Shown piece by piece: positions 36,264 to 47,517 of a stretch of 64,000 bases of DNA. Source of the stretch: Silene latifolia (lineage: Eukaryota; Streptophyta; Magnoliopsida; Caryophyllales; Caryophyllaceae); assembly GCF_048544455.1 (NCBI RefSeq), contig NC_133538.1, forward strand, positions 255,426,491 to 255,490,490, read 5' to 3'. The notes below the pieces were generated by a model. That model made no database searches. It was not told the origin of the DNA and saw only the letters and a list, made by a program, of their open reading frames with translations. How positions within the stretch are numbered: position 1 is the first letter of the stretch; each line of letters begins with the position of its first letter. A program made the translations under genes and the position numbers.

Positions 36264-37467
36264 CGAGCTGGTGAATGGGCCAATGACAGGAGACGGCTAA
36301 GCTGAGCATAGTTCTAATAGTAGCAGGTTTGACAACCGGACTAAATGTCTCATCACAATCAACACCCACCTGCTGTGTCTTGCCATTAACGACAAGTCGC
36401 GCTTTGTAGCGCTCTAATTTACCACCAGATCGAAATTTGTGACGATAGAGCCACATACACCTAATCACATGAGCGTCCGAGGGACGTGGTACAAGCTCCC
36501 AAGTGTTATTATCAATAAGAGCCTTATACTCGGCATTCATGGCGGCTCGCCAATGCGGGTCATGGAGGGCGGCAGTAGGGGATTTGGGAATGGGGGCGAG
36601 TGATTGGTCAGCGTTGGCGAGTAGGTTGGTGCGGTTGATAGGCTTGGTAATGCCATGTTGGAGGCGTGTAGCCATGGTGTGAGTATGGGGTGGTGGTGGT
36701 GGAGGTGGAGGTGGAGGTGGAGGGGGAGGGCTGTTTGGTGGTGGGGACGTGGCGGGGGAGGAGGGTGAGGGGGAGAGTTCGTGGTGATGTTGTTGGTTCG
36801 GTGTAGGGCTGTTAGGTGGTGGAGTAGTTGTTGGGGCGGGTTGAGTAGGCTCGGGTGGAGGGCTGGGGTAGGCATAAGGGGTAGTTGTGGTGGGTGGTGG
36901 GTCTTGGTCCAAAAATGTGTAAGATGATGGTTGGGGCGTGAAGGTGGAGGCATAGGGGAAGACTAGTTCGTCGAAGGTAACGTGCCGAGACAATATAATT
37001 TTACCTGTAGCAATATCGAGACACCGGTACCCTCTATAGTTTTGTGGATAACCGAGAAAGACACATTTTGTGGAACGGGTTTGGAGCTTGTGATTACGGT
37101 TGGCTGAGAGGTTCGGGTAGCATAAACAGCCGAACACACGGAGATGAGAGTATGTAGGTTGACGCAGGAAGAGTGCGGAAGCGGGGGATCGGAATTGGAG
37201 CACGTTTGTGGGAAGAATGTTGTGCAAGTAAGTGGCAGTGTGTAGGGCATAAACCCAAAAGTGAGGAGGGAGAGACGCGTGAGCTAACAAAGCAAGAACG
37301 ATTTCGTTAAGGCGACGAATCATTCGTTCCGCCTTGCCATTTTGTGACGAGGTGTGTGGACATGAAAATCGAAGGCTTAGGCCATTTTGTGTCGCAAATT
37401 GATGGAACGATGTATTGTCAAATTCGCGTCCCATGTCACATTGGAAGCTTTTTATGTTTTTTTTCAA
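36001..37467 (-). pseudogene. Copia-3 integrase core, linker and reverse transcriptase
   Basis: This 488-codon frame holds the second integrase Asp (QCDMGREFDN), the Glu (QNGKAERMIRRLNE), a zinc-free C-terminal domain (CVFLGYPQNYRGYRC), a proline-rich linker with a run of 14 prolines, HTMATRLQHGI and RT motifs (WLYRHKFRSGG, HQLDVKNVFLHGELNETVYM). It is linked to the upstream frame across an A-run near 37455, where one extra base explains the shift. It ends out of frame just before YVDD. Confidence 0.9.
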
Positions 37468-38083
37468 ATTGGGAACGAATGTAATTGCGAAATTGGAGAA
37501 AACGAGAGAAAGATTCGGACTTAAATTTTAGTGGGTAAATCCAAACATATTGTGAATAATTATCAATTAAGACCATGTAATATTTGAAACCACTTTTACT
37601 TAGAACAGGAGAAGTCCATAAATCGCAGTGAATAATGTCAAATGGTGATAAAGAAACGGAATTAGACAAAGAAAACGGTAAACGTTTATGCTTGCCAATT
37701 TGACAAGCATGACAAAGTTTGGAGCGACGCTCCTTATTACAAGAAATAATGTTGCTACTTCTAAGACTATCAATAATATTAAGACCCGAATGGCCTAGGC
37801 GAGAGTGCCATAGGTCAGAGGAGGACTCAGCAAGACAGGCTTGGGGCGGCTCATTTGACGTAGTAGGTGACACGGAATAGAGTGTACCGGTGCTATTGCT
37901 CCTCATTAGGATTGTCCCAGTCCGTATATCCTTCACAGAAAAACCATTGGGGTCAAATTCGACAGTCACGTTATTATCTTTAGTGAATTGTCGGACGGAA
38001 ATTAAGTTCTTAATTATTTGTGGGGTATATAGGACATTTTTAAGAGTAAATTTGTGGCGTGGGGCTGTCAGAGTGGTATTGCC
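37436..38083 (-). pseudogene. Copia-3 protease end and integrase N-terminus
   Basis: In the same frame as gag after the TAG at 38084. It contains the protease C-terminal part (TLKNVLYTPQIIKNLISV), the pre-integrase HHCC module (LWHSRLGHSGLN, CHACQIGKH) and the first catalytic Asp (DIIHCDLWTSP) with LIDNYSQYVWIYPL. It ends at a homopolymer frameshift. Confidence 0.88.
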
Positions 38084-39352
38084 CTAGCCATGAACTCGAA
38101 TAGTTTTGCCATTTCCGACATAAGTTGACCGAATAGTACTCTTATTGAACGTGGGAGAGAGCATACCTGACTCGGACGTCAAATGTGAAGAGGCGCCTGT
38201 GTCCATATAGAAATTATTGTCCTCTGGCTGATATAATGTCATTGCCTGGAATGCTTGGCCTATCTGTGATGGTTCGAGTTGGTCACCAGCAAGATAAGCT
38301 TGTCCTGCATATGTGGGCCCGCTAGCAGGTGGCGCAGACGAGAACCGAGGCTGAGCAGGAGACGGCCCACGCATCTGGGCTTGCCACGGGTTGACCCATC
38401 CCTGTTGTGCGGGGTATGGGCAAGGCGGTACGGCCCATGGCATTGGCCAGAATTGTGGGGGACCCGTCGGAACCCAGGCCTGTGTAGTGGGTCGACTGCC
38501 ACCGGAATTACCACCTCCGCGCTGGTACTGATTTCCACCGCTGCCTTTCCCTTTGCCTTTGTAGTTGGATTTATTCCTATTCCAATTCTGATTCCCACCA
38601 TTGTTGTGATTTGACGGAGCTCCGGAGTGCGAATTGTTATTATCACCCCATCCTTGAGCAGCAGAGGATGTAACAGCAGGAGCAGCCAAAGCAGCCGCCG
38701 GAGAAGTCTCGGTGCGTGCGGACTGACGATGCTCCTCAAGCTGCAACATACTCCGAGCAGTCTCGAAATTCGGGAGAGTTTGATTGACATAATCACCAAC
38801 CGTGTCATATTCTTTGGGAAGACCGCGAACCAATTGCAATACCAACCGCTGATCATCAACTTTGCTCCCAACATCAGTAAGTTGAGAACCGATATCCTTG
38901 AGTTTCTGGCAATATTCATCAAGCGAGGCACATTTGGACAATGACAGATTTGTGAATTCGTGTTCCAACGCCGCCGCACGAGCCCCTTTATTATTTAAAA
39001 AATGATTCTTGAGCCGGGTCCAAGCCTCGTAGGCAGTAGACTCCGATTCGAGGACGCGAAGCAATAGGTCTTCAGAGATGGATCCGTAAATCCATTGAAG
39101 AACGTGCACATCAATTTCGCACCATTCGGCATAATTGGGGTCAGTGTTGGCGGGAGGATGGGTGCCATCAATATGATGAGACACCTTGTACCCTTTGGCA
39201 TGAAGGGTGAAGAGTTTTACCCATGACGAGTATGTGATTTTGGTACCGTCAAGCATACGAACTTTATTAAGGATGTTCGTGACGGAATAAACAGGATGCA
39301 ACGCGGGCTTACCACTGCTGCTGCCGGAGTCGGATTTTGGAGGCTTTCTCAT
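38084..39352 (-). CDS. Copia-3 Gag with protease start
   Basis: An intact 422-codon frame from ATG at 39352. The Gag core (MLDGTKITYSSWVKLFTLH, VLQWIYGSISEDLLLRVLE, LDEYCQKLKDIGSQL) builds the particle; it is followed by a Gly/Asn/Lys-rich basic segment (NRNKSNYKGKGKGSGG) instead of a CCHC knuckle. That is normal for RE1-type Gags. The protease active site FYMDTGASSHLTS is at about residue 390. The TAG at 38084-38086 lies between VHG and GNTTLT, so it is likely a single nonsense change. Confidence 0.88.
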   Translation of the reverse strand: MRKPPKSDSGSSSGKPALHPVYSVTNILNKVRMLDGTKITYSSWVKLFTLHAKGYKVSHHIDGTHPPANTDPNYAEWCEIDVHVLQWIYGSISEDLLLRVLESESTAYEAWTRLKNHFLNNKGARAAALEHEFTNLSLSKCASLDEYCQKLKDIGSQLTDVGSKVDDQRLVLQLVRGLPKEYDTVGDYVNQTLPNFETARSMLQLEEHRQSARTETSPAAALAAPAVTSSAAQGWGDNNNSHSGAPSNHNNGGNQNWNRNKSNYKGKGKGSGGNQYQRGGGNSGGSRPTTQAWVPTGPPQFWPMPWAVPPCPYPAQQGWVNPWQAQMRGPSPAQPRFSSAPPASGPTYAGQAYLAGDQLEPSQIGQAFQAMTLYQPEDNNFYMDTGASSHLTSESGMLSPTFNKSTIRSTYVGNGKTIRVHG

Positions 39353-39598
39353 GGCCGTGGCTCAAGAGGGATTGACAAAGTCAGGAAGCCGACGCGAGAA
39401 GGAGGAAATTAATTATTGTGTTTTTGTAAACCTAAGACTCGTGATACCATGATAGAAACTGAATCCATGACTTTCATTCATATTCAAGGGTTACAATATA
39501 TAGAGCAATATACAATTTGAACGTAATCTACGCTATACAATAATCTAAGATATGCTATCAAATAATATCGTAACAAATATTTACAATATTCTATTTAC

Positions 39599-39964
39599 TA
39601 ATTGATTGCTTACGTTTTATCGTCATTGATATAAAAAATGCTGTTTTAATCAAAAATATTGCTTATATCTCAAGAATTCTGAATCACTCAACGCTCATCC
39701 ACCTTAGCTGTGACCCTAGACTACAAACTGAATAATGAATAGTATGTTGTTGTGTTAATAGTCATCTTTTTTTTTTTAATTAATTTCTGGCCGATAGTAG
39801 CCCTCCCCCTTGTACTCTTGACAACTACGGAGTATTTGGGAGTATTTGTTACGTTTTACCGAGTGGATTGCATGTTTGCTTATATTCTCTGTAAATATTG
39901 TTGAAATTACATCAATTTCGACCATCAAACCGTACGGCGGGAAGTGATTTATCCGAGTAATTAG
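39599..39964. other. Segment L between copia-3 and the palindromic LTR
   Basis: Inverted counterpart of about 29340-29700. Non-coding. Confidence 0.8.
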
Positions 39965-40163
39965 TATTAGTAAATAGAATATTGTAAATATTTGTTACGA
40001 TATTATTTGATTGAAACTGAATCCCCGACTTTCATTCATATTCAAGGGTTACAATATATAGAGCAATATACAATGTGAACGCAATCTACGCTATACAATA
40101 ATATCTAAGATATGCTATCAAATAATATCGTAACAAATATTTACAATATTCTATTTACTAATA
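39965..40163. mobile_element. Palindromic-ended solo LTR of the copia-3 family
   Basis: A 199-bp insert flanked by ATTAG (39960-39964, 40164-40168). The right part (from about 40012) is a copia-3-type LTR; the left 47 bp repeat that LTR's outer end in the opposite orientation, so both termini read TATTAGTAAATAG. Copy D keeps the empty site (near 29335). The U5 end (TGATAG) is missing. Confidence 0.9.
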
Positions 40164-40470
40164 ATTAGAATGATTTTGTCCATGGAAAAAGTTTGCTTAC
40201 GGAGTTACCTATGTCTTGGGATAACTTCATTTTCTTTGACAAATCATTTTGCTTCATTGATATATCAGTTCCCGTATACATGTTTTGTAAGTTAGATGTC
40301 CAAATTTGACAATATACATGTACGTTTACTTGTAGAAATAATTATGAAAGTTAACGGTCAAAGTCAAAAACTCAAAATGATACGGAATTTTTTTTGTTTT
40401 TATATTTTTCGTGAGAAGTATTTTAATCAAATATATACAAATGATTGAACAAAGGGAGTATAATATCAAC

Positions 40471-41446
40471 CGAACGACCACCAATGAGGCCGGTTTCGTT
40501 AAGATTATCAAGCGCGTATTTCCGCTGACAAAGAAAGATACCAGACGAACTCCTGACTACTTCAAGACCCAAGAAATACTTCAATGGACCTAAATCTTTC
40601 ATATAAAAACTTGTATGGAGATAATCTTTAACACGACGAATACCGTCTGGATTATTACCCCCAATAACCAAATCGTCGACATAAACAAGAACATACACTT
40701 CGATCCCAGAACCATGATAAGAAAAGAGAGAATAATCTGACATGCATTGTTGGAAGCCGTAGGCAATAAGAGAATTGGACAACTTTTCAAACTAGTTCCG
40801 AGAAGCTTGGCGGAGACCATATAAAGACTTTTAAGGCGACAAACTTTACCTGGCTCATCTACAGAATATCCAAGCGGCAATCGCATATAGACCTCTTCCT
40901 CTAAATCGCCATGAAGAAAAGCATTATGGACATCCATTTGATGCAATTCCCAATTCCGGCCGGCGGCAATGGCTAAGAAAGTACGAACAGTAACCATTTT
41001 AGCAGTAGGTGCAAAAGTCTCAAAAAAATCAATTCCTGCTTCTTGTCGATTTCCAAGTACGACGAGACGAGCCTTGAATCTCTCAACGGAACCATGAGCG
41101 CGCAATTTAACCTTGTAAACCCATTTATTTCCAATTGCTTTCTTACCTGCAGGTAATTCACAACATCCCATGTCCCATTGCGAATTAAGGCATCAATTTC
41201 GACATTCATAGCATCACACCACCGCTTATCTTTCACTGCTTCACGATAAGAAGTGGGTTCCGTACAACCGTCAACTGCAGCTATAAAAGAACGATGATGC
41301 AAAGAAAAATTATCACAACAAACTACATGTGCTAGAGGATACGGCATACCTGAAGATGGCGACTGTACGGGCTTGCGTGGGAGAAGGCTATATTCTTCAA
41401 CGTCGTTAAGAACACGTGCTGCCCCTATCACATACTCCATCACCAT
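40471..41446 (-). pseudogene. Copia-4 reverse transcriptase, truncated
   Basis: Three frames: 41446-40973 ([21 protein letters not shown]), 41171-40599 ([40 protein letters not shown]) and 40782-40471 ([32 protein letters not shown]). The catalytic YVDD is intact, but frameshifts near 41160 and 40830 break the reading. The protein ends at the deletion edge; codons beyond 40471 come from unrelated DNA. Confidence 0.9.
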
Positions 41447-42254
41447 TCACCGCGTCATCGTGTATACCTAGTTCAACATTCCCTACATCATGGAGAATAA
41501 ATTCACCCTCTACGGCCTCATCAGAGGGCACGGCTGCAGCATCCCTTCCCGTATCATTATTGGAAGTGACGACCCCATCACAAGAATTAATAATGAACGG
41601 AAAATTATATTCATCAAAAACGACATCACGAGATATAAAAAATTCATTAGACTCCAAATCGTAAACTTCCCATCCCTTCTTACCGAATGGGTACCCGACA
41701 AAAATACATCGCCGACTTCGCGACGCAAACTTATCCCCATCCTTACGAGTATGTCTAGCATAACACAAGCAACCAAACGTACGCAAATTATCGTAAGTAG
41801 GTGATTTGTTAAATAATAACTCATAAGGTGTCTTACCCTCGAGCAACATGGATGGTGTCCGATTAATAAGATATCTTGCAGTTAAGGCACATTCTCCCCA
41901 AAATTCAACCGGTAAACCTGCTTGAAAAAGCAACGCCCTAGCCACATTAAGAATGTGACGGTGTTTTCTCTCAACCAGTCCATTATGCTGAGAAGTACCG
42001 ACACAAGTAGTTTGATGTATTATACCATGTGTGTCGAAATAACGTTTTAAACATGTGAATTCGGTCCCATTATCAGTACGTACCATCTTAACATCGGCAT
42101 CAAATTGTCGCTTTGCCATAACTATAAAATTTTGTAATAATTGTGAAACTTCGTCCTTTGTTTTAATTAAATAAACCCAGACATCACGAGAGAAATCATC
42201 TACCACGGTCAGAAAATATCGACTACCACAGGAAGATGGGGTTCGATAATCTCC
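41406..42254 (-). pseudogene. Copia-4 integrase core and C-terminal part
   Basis: In frame with gag beyond the TAG at 42255. It contains VVDDFSRDVWVYLIKTKDE, the second catalytic Asp (MVRTDNGTEFTCLKRY), the Glu (QHNGLVERKHRHILNVARA) and CIFVGYPFGKKGWEVYDLES. It ends by frameshift at 41406. Confidence 0.9.
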
Positions 42255-44099
42255 CTATAAATCACAATGAATAAGCTCAAAAATAGACTTAGCTTTATTC
42301 TCGCTAACAAAAAGTTTTTCTCTTGTCTGTTTAGCACGTAAACAAATATCACAAAGTTCACTGTCTCGCTTATCACACTTATTATTATTAATAAACGGCA
42401 AATAATTTACTACTCTTCTCGAAGGGTGTCCTAGTCTACGATGCAAAACCTCCACGTTATCTGAGTCCTTATTTGCAGCATGAACTTCACGCCTTGACTC
42501 CCCTTCCAGAAGATATAGCCTTCCCTTCTGCTCACCCGTGCCAATCGTCTTCTTCGATATGCGGTCCTGTATAACACAAATGTTGTTAGTGAATTTAATT
42601 TCGCAATCAAGGTCTTTTGACAGCTGATAAATCGACACAAGATTACAATTGAAATCTGGGACAAATAAAACATGTTTCAATTGTAAATTTCCACCGAGTA
42701 AAACGGTTCCTTCTTTGGTTGCTTTAGAAAATTTCCCATTAGGAAGTGCCAGCATACATGAATCAATATCTTTCACGTCATGTAGCAACGCAAAACAGCC
42801 AGTCCTATGATGCGTTGCACCTGAGTCAAACAACCATAAAATATTATTATCCGTCTTACCATTCATCCGCACTTTTGAAGAAGACGCTTTGGCATGGTTA
42901 ACGTATGCGTCCCACTGTTCCTTTGGTACACTGACAAATTGTTCTTTGCTTTCGTTCACTTCTTCACTAACACGGGATGTCCCTGCATTATTAACGGCAG
43001 AATTTCCTCTACCTTGACCAGGGTTGTAACCTCCACGACCACCGCAGCCTCCACGGCCTCCACGAGGAGCACCAGCTCCGTTGCCTCGGCCTCTGTCTCG
43101 CCAGCCTTTCGGGTAACCGATTATATCGAAGCAAGAAGCTCGCACATGTCCATACTTGTCACAGTTATCGCAGTATGGTCGCGAATCTCCGTCTTTGTCA
43201 TTATTTTCCCGTGAACGTCCATCTGCCATTGCAGGTGAAAACCGAGCAGCAAAGCCAACAAGGTTTGCTCTGTTCTCCCCTGTTCTTGCTCCTACAATGC
43301 GCTTGCCTTTGCCCTTAACCCCTTCTTCTTGAATCAAGGTAGCATAAGCCCGATTTAGAGATGGCAAAGGCTCCTGCAATAACAAATTTGAAGCAACAGT
43401 GGAATAAGAATCATCGATTCCCAGAAGGAAATCGTATACCTTGCTTTCGTCTCGCCTTTTATCGAGTTGTTTATTCAAACCATACTTACAACCACCACAG
43501 ATGCAAGTCGGATTCCGGTCATACTTGTCAAGGTCATCCCAAAGCTTCTTCAGACGACCATAATACTCTGTGATCGTCTCCTTTTCGCCTTGCTTGCAAG
43601 CCATTATAGAACCCTTCGTCTTGTGCACCTTTGGTCCGTTGCCAAGACTGAACCGTTGTTCAATATCGTCCCACAATTGCTTCGCCTCATCCACATACGA
43701 GATGGTTGAACCAAGATCTGGTTCTATTGTGTTAAAAATTCAATTAACTATCATGGTGTTAACCATGTACCAATCTTCAATGTCATCGTAATTATCGGCG
43801 GGCTTTTTAATTGTCCCATCGATAAATCCCATCTTTTTCTTGGAACGCAGGGCGCCCCGTAACTTAACTGACCATTCATCATAGTTATCGCCCTTCAACT
43901 CGACAACAATCAACTTATCTCCGGATTTATCGGAGGTGGAAAGAAAATAGGGACTGAGTTTCTCACCTTTACCCATATCGCTAGATTCATAATCGGAATC
44001 TTCGTGAGGAATGCTGACACTCTCAGAATCGGAGTTGTCGTGAGAAACGTTGGTATCTACTAGTGATGAATCCTCGCCGCCGCTTTGTTTATTGCTCAT
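42255..44099 (-). pseudogene. Copia-4 Gag, protease and pre-integrase
   Basis: An ATG at 44099 starts a Gag with an acidic Ser/Asp-rich N-terminus, KGDNYDEWSVKLRGALRSKK (Ale-type Gag start) and a TGA at 43740-43742 in a context where Trp is expected. The frame continues through QLWDDIEQRF, the knuckle YCDNCDKYGHVRASC followed by IIGYPKGW (typical of the Ale branch), an RGG-like Gly/Arg segment, protease LFDSGATHH (about 42835), HRRLGHPSR and CDICLRAKQ, to the first integrase Asp (LIHCDL). A TAG at 42255 again replaces an expected Trp. Confidence 0.9.
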
Positions 44100-44132
44100 A
44101 AGACGCGAGAACTAACATGTCTCTGATTACCA

Positions 44133-44334
44133 TGTAGAAATTGTATATGGAATTTTGTATATTGATATTTCATATGTGTATGACAACGTACAAGAGACAT
44201 ATGTATATATACATAAGCACATGCTAAAACCCTAGACGGAATAAGGAAAACTTCCCATAATACAATACAAGGTATGGACTCGGTATATGACAATATGGAC
44301 TCGATATCTTACGATATCTCAACACGCTTTTAAA
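44133..44334 (-). repeat. Copia-4 5' LTR
   Basis: A 202-bp LTR on minus, bounded by the primer site (at 44132) and the target bases CGCTT (44335). A short LTR of this size suits the Ale/Retrofit group. Confidence 0.85.
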
Positions 44335-44339
44335 GAAGC

Positions 44340-47271
44340 CAGTGAAGTGATGAATGGATGGGGATAAGAAATCGCAAATGATTGCATGATTGAAACGCAA
44401 GGGTATACGGTATTGATTCCACCAAACTATGTTCAGTTTAGATAGCTTAAGGTTTCTGTTTGTCCCGATAATTATATAAACTGTAACTCTGTAAGCATGC
44501 ATTATCTGGGGGATGGTGTTGAATCTTTGGCTTGCGTCAGTTTGTTGGCTTGTATCCAAGTTGATGGATGGACTTCAGTCACTGATGTAAGCATTTGACA
44601 CTTGCCTTTTGCCTAGCTATGCGAGTCGCCAATAAGTAGAGTGACGGATTGAGTCGAGTTCAGGGTAATATCATACAACTCTGTCAGACCTGAGTTTTAC
44701 AAAGTTTATTTTGCAAACATTTTGAGATTACGTTAGCAATTTTGCAATACTGTGTTTTGGGTGGGACAAATATGTCCCTCCCCCGTGACATGGATCGATG
44801 TATTTTGCTCTTTGAACAAGTTTCCTGATAGAAATAAGTTTTGTAAAACGTAGAAATTTTACACTTATTGTAGACTGGAAAAGTTTTGATGATGTATGCT
44901 ACTCCCTAAGGTTGTGGTAATATAATATACGCAAAAGCGGAGAGAGGAAAACTCGTCAATATGTTGGCTGTTAGGTCCACCTTAGACGGATATTTACGTC
45001 TTGAACAAAAGTTTGTTTAACACGCGCATTTAATCACATACCCATTTAAGGAAGACTGAATAATTTGCTCCCAATATTTGGAATATAGTCCGTACGATTT
45101 ACGCAAATTAGAGTTAAAAATGTGTTGATGTGGCTTGAACCAATGACCTCTTGGTGCACATATACTTGCTATTACCATTGTAAAACAACCATTTCTTTGC
45201 CTAATGTGTATCTCTTTTATTATTTGTATGTTAAAATATGAGTTAAAATAATATTTCCTTATAATAATTAGGGTAAATTGACAACTTATACCTTAAAAAA
45301 CAATGTTTTTCAAATCTTATGCCTAAGATAACTTTCTTTCAAAACTTATACCTAGAATGTCATTGTTTTATAAACTTAATACCAAATCAGAACTCCTGTG
45401 AAAAAAATGCTGTGATTTTGGCAGAATTCAAATTTTTGACTTAAAATGAAATGTTTGTTTCCAATTTTACCCTTCATTTAATTTTATAAAGCATCCTGTA
45501 TTCGTATCTCTTTGTCTGATGTAGTTTTTCAAGTGTTCTTCATCTTCAACCTATCCCTTCCTGCTGTCAAAAAAAAAAAAAAACCTATCCCTTCCCAAAT
45601 TCAAGCTCTTTCAATTCTGATACTGTCATAAATACTTTTACTGATTCAGACAAATTTCTTAAACTATCTTCCTCTTTACTTCTTTCATGTTGCATTCTTC
45701 TCATAGTTTAAGACTTTTGAGTTTAAAGCAATCCCATAACTCAAATTAAAATTAGGGTTTTTCTTGTGGAAGAACAAATTCAGAAGCTAAAGGATGGGAT
45801 TAAGATGCTGAAGGAGATAGGGAATTAGCTTGACAATGAAGTTGCACCCAACAAGAGGACATCTTCGTAGAGTATTTATAGCCGGATAAATTGATAACTT
45901 ATACCTCACATAACACTGTGTTTTAAATCTTATACCTAAGATAATTTTTTTTCAAAACTTCTACCAAAAATGACATTTTCTTATAAACTCAATACCAAGT
46001 CAGTTTTCCAGTGAATTTTTTTTAAAAGTGACCGTTTTGCTCTTAAACTAAACAAGTACACACAAGTTCACATTGACATTCATGTACTAACTTCTAAAAA
46101 AAATCCAAAATCCTCAAATATAATGTCAAGACTCTCCACAATTAATCACATCAATTTAATCCTAATTCATCATCTACAATTAAGCATTCAAGCTACTTGC
46201 ACTTCTCCACTTAATAAAAAAGAAACCCAAAATCTGTAAAATTGTTTCCATGACAACACTTTCTTGCACTTAAATTTCATATTCAATGTGCTAATACATC
46301 GGATAGGAAAAATGGCTCATCAATTGAGCAACCAAGCTTACAATTAATAGCTAAATTACATACAACTCCTAAAATCCCAACAATGGCCATAAGGCACAAA
46401 GAAAAGGGTAAATTGACAACTTATACCTTAAATAACACTGTTTTTCAAATCTTATACCTAAAATAACTTTCTTTCAAAACTTATACCAAGAATGTCATTA
46501 TTTTATAAATTTAATACCAAATCAGAACTCCGGTGAAAAAAATGACGTGATTTTGGCAGAATTCAAATTTTTGACTTACAATGAAATGTTTGTTTCCAAT
46601 TTTACCCTTCATTTAATTTTATAATGCATCCTATATTCCTATCTCTTTGTTCGATGTAGTTCTTCAAGTGTTCTTCATCTTCAACCTCTCTCTTCCCAAA
46701 TTCAAGCTCTTTCAATTCTGATATTGTCATAAATACTTTTACTAATTGAGATAAATTTCTTAAACTATCTTCCTCTTTAGTTCTTTCATATTTCATTCTT
46801 CTCATAGTTTTAGATTTTTGAGTTTAAAGCAATCCCATAACTCAAATTAAAATTAGTGTTTTTTTTTCATGTGGAAGAACAAAATCAGAAGCTAAAGGAT
46901 GAGATTAAGATGCTATAGGAGATAGTGAATTAGCTTGACAATGAAGTTCCTCCAAACAAGAGGACATTTTCGTAGAGTATTTATATCATTTTATTTGTGC
47001 CTTATGGCCATTTTTGGGATTTTAGGAGTTGTATGTAATTTAGCTATTAATTGTTATCTTGGTTGGTCAATTGATGAGCCATTTTTCCTATCAGATGTAT
47101 TAGCACAATGAATATGAAATTTAGAGTGCAATAAAGTGTTGTCATGGAAACAATTTTAGGGATTCTGGGTTTCTTTTTTATTAATTGGAGAAGTGCAAGT
47201 AGCTTGAATGCTTAATTGTAGATGATGAATTAGGATTAAATTGATGTGATTAATTGGGGATGTTGAGTAGA
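44340..47271. other. Segment L, counterpart of 25860-28930
   Basis: Inverted relative to D. It holds one unit of the 136-bp repeat (about 44990-45120), a tRNA-like stretch (about 45125-45185), the GGTATAAG blocks (45270-46560) and the long-inverted-repeat element (about 46137-47258). Short frames such as 46602-46805 recur in D but show no known domain. Confidence 0.65.
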
Positions 47272-47490
47272 CCTGGCAAAACCAACCCGACCCTATTGAC
47301 CCGACCCGAAAAGGTTGACCCAAGACCCGAAATCTACCCGAACTGCCGCACCCGAATGACATCCGAAGCTCGAATTGACCTGACTAGATCCGACCCGAAA
47401 ATGACCCAAGCTTTCATGGACCTGTAACAGACCCGACCCGAAATGCCCGACCCGAAACCACTCAACCCGAAAATGACCCGACAAAATATA
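47272..47490. repeat. Degenerate GACCCG-rich tract, copy L
   Basis: Inverted sister of 25643-25857, with many GACCCG/ACCCGA words directly upstream of the PMD-like start codon. Confidence 0.75.
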
Positions 47491-47517
47491 ATTCTAATTT
47501 ACCCCAAAAGACTTGAA

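Larger units (their letters stand above)
34298..39600 (-). mobile_element. Copia-3: RE1-type copia element, private to L
   Basis: The minus-strand element has short LTRs (5' LTR 39450-39600, 3' LTR 34298-35046 enlarged by a hAT). The primer site TGGTATCACGAGTC follows the 5' LTR, and a G-rich tract (on minus) precedes TGTATTAG of the 3' LTR. Gag-pol is largely readable, with one stop and three frameshifts. The flanks carry a 15-bp repeat TAATTGATTGCTTAC (34283-34297, 39599-39613) rather than a 5-bp one, and the 5' LTR lacks its first bases. Confidence 0.93.
40471..44334 (-). mobile_element. Copia-4: Ale/Retrofit-type element lacking its 3' third
   Basis: 5' LTR 44133-44334 (202 bp, TGTTGAGATATCG to TTTCTACA on minus), then primer site TGGTAATCAGAGA, gag, integrase and RT. 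The element stops inside RT at 40471: RNase H, the 3' LTR and about 100 bp of flanking L sequence (still present in D, about 28935-29035) are gone. The target bases CGCTT adjoin the 5' LTR (44335-44339) and match D. A deletion after insertion is the simplest explanation. Confidence 0.9.

Noticed and set aside
36537-36953. Proline- and His-rich 138-codon minus frame
   Set aside because: Out-of-frame shadow of the proline-rich linker in copia-3 pol.
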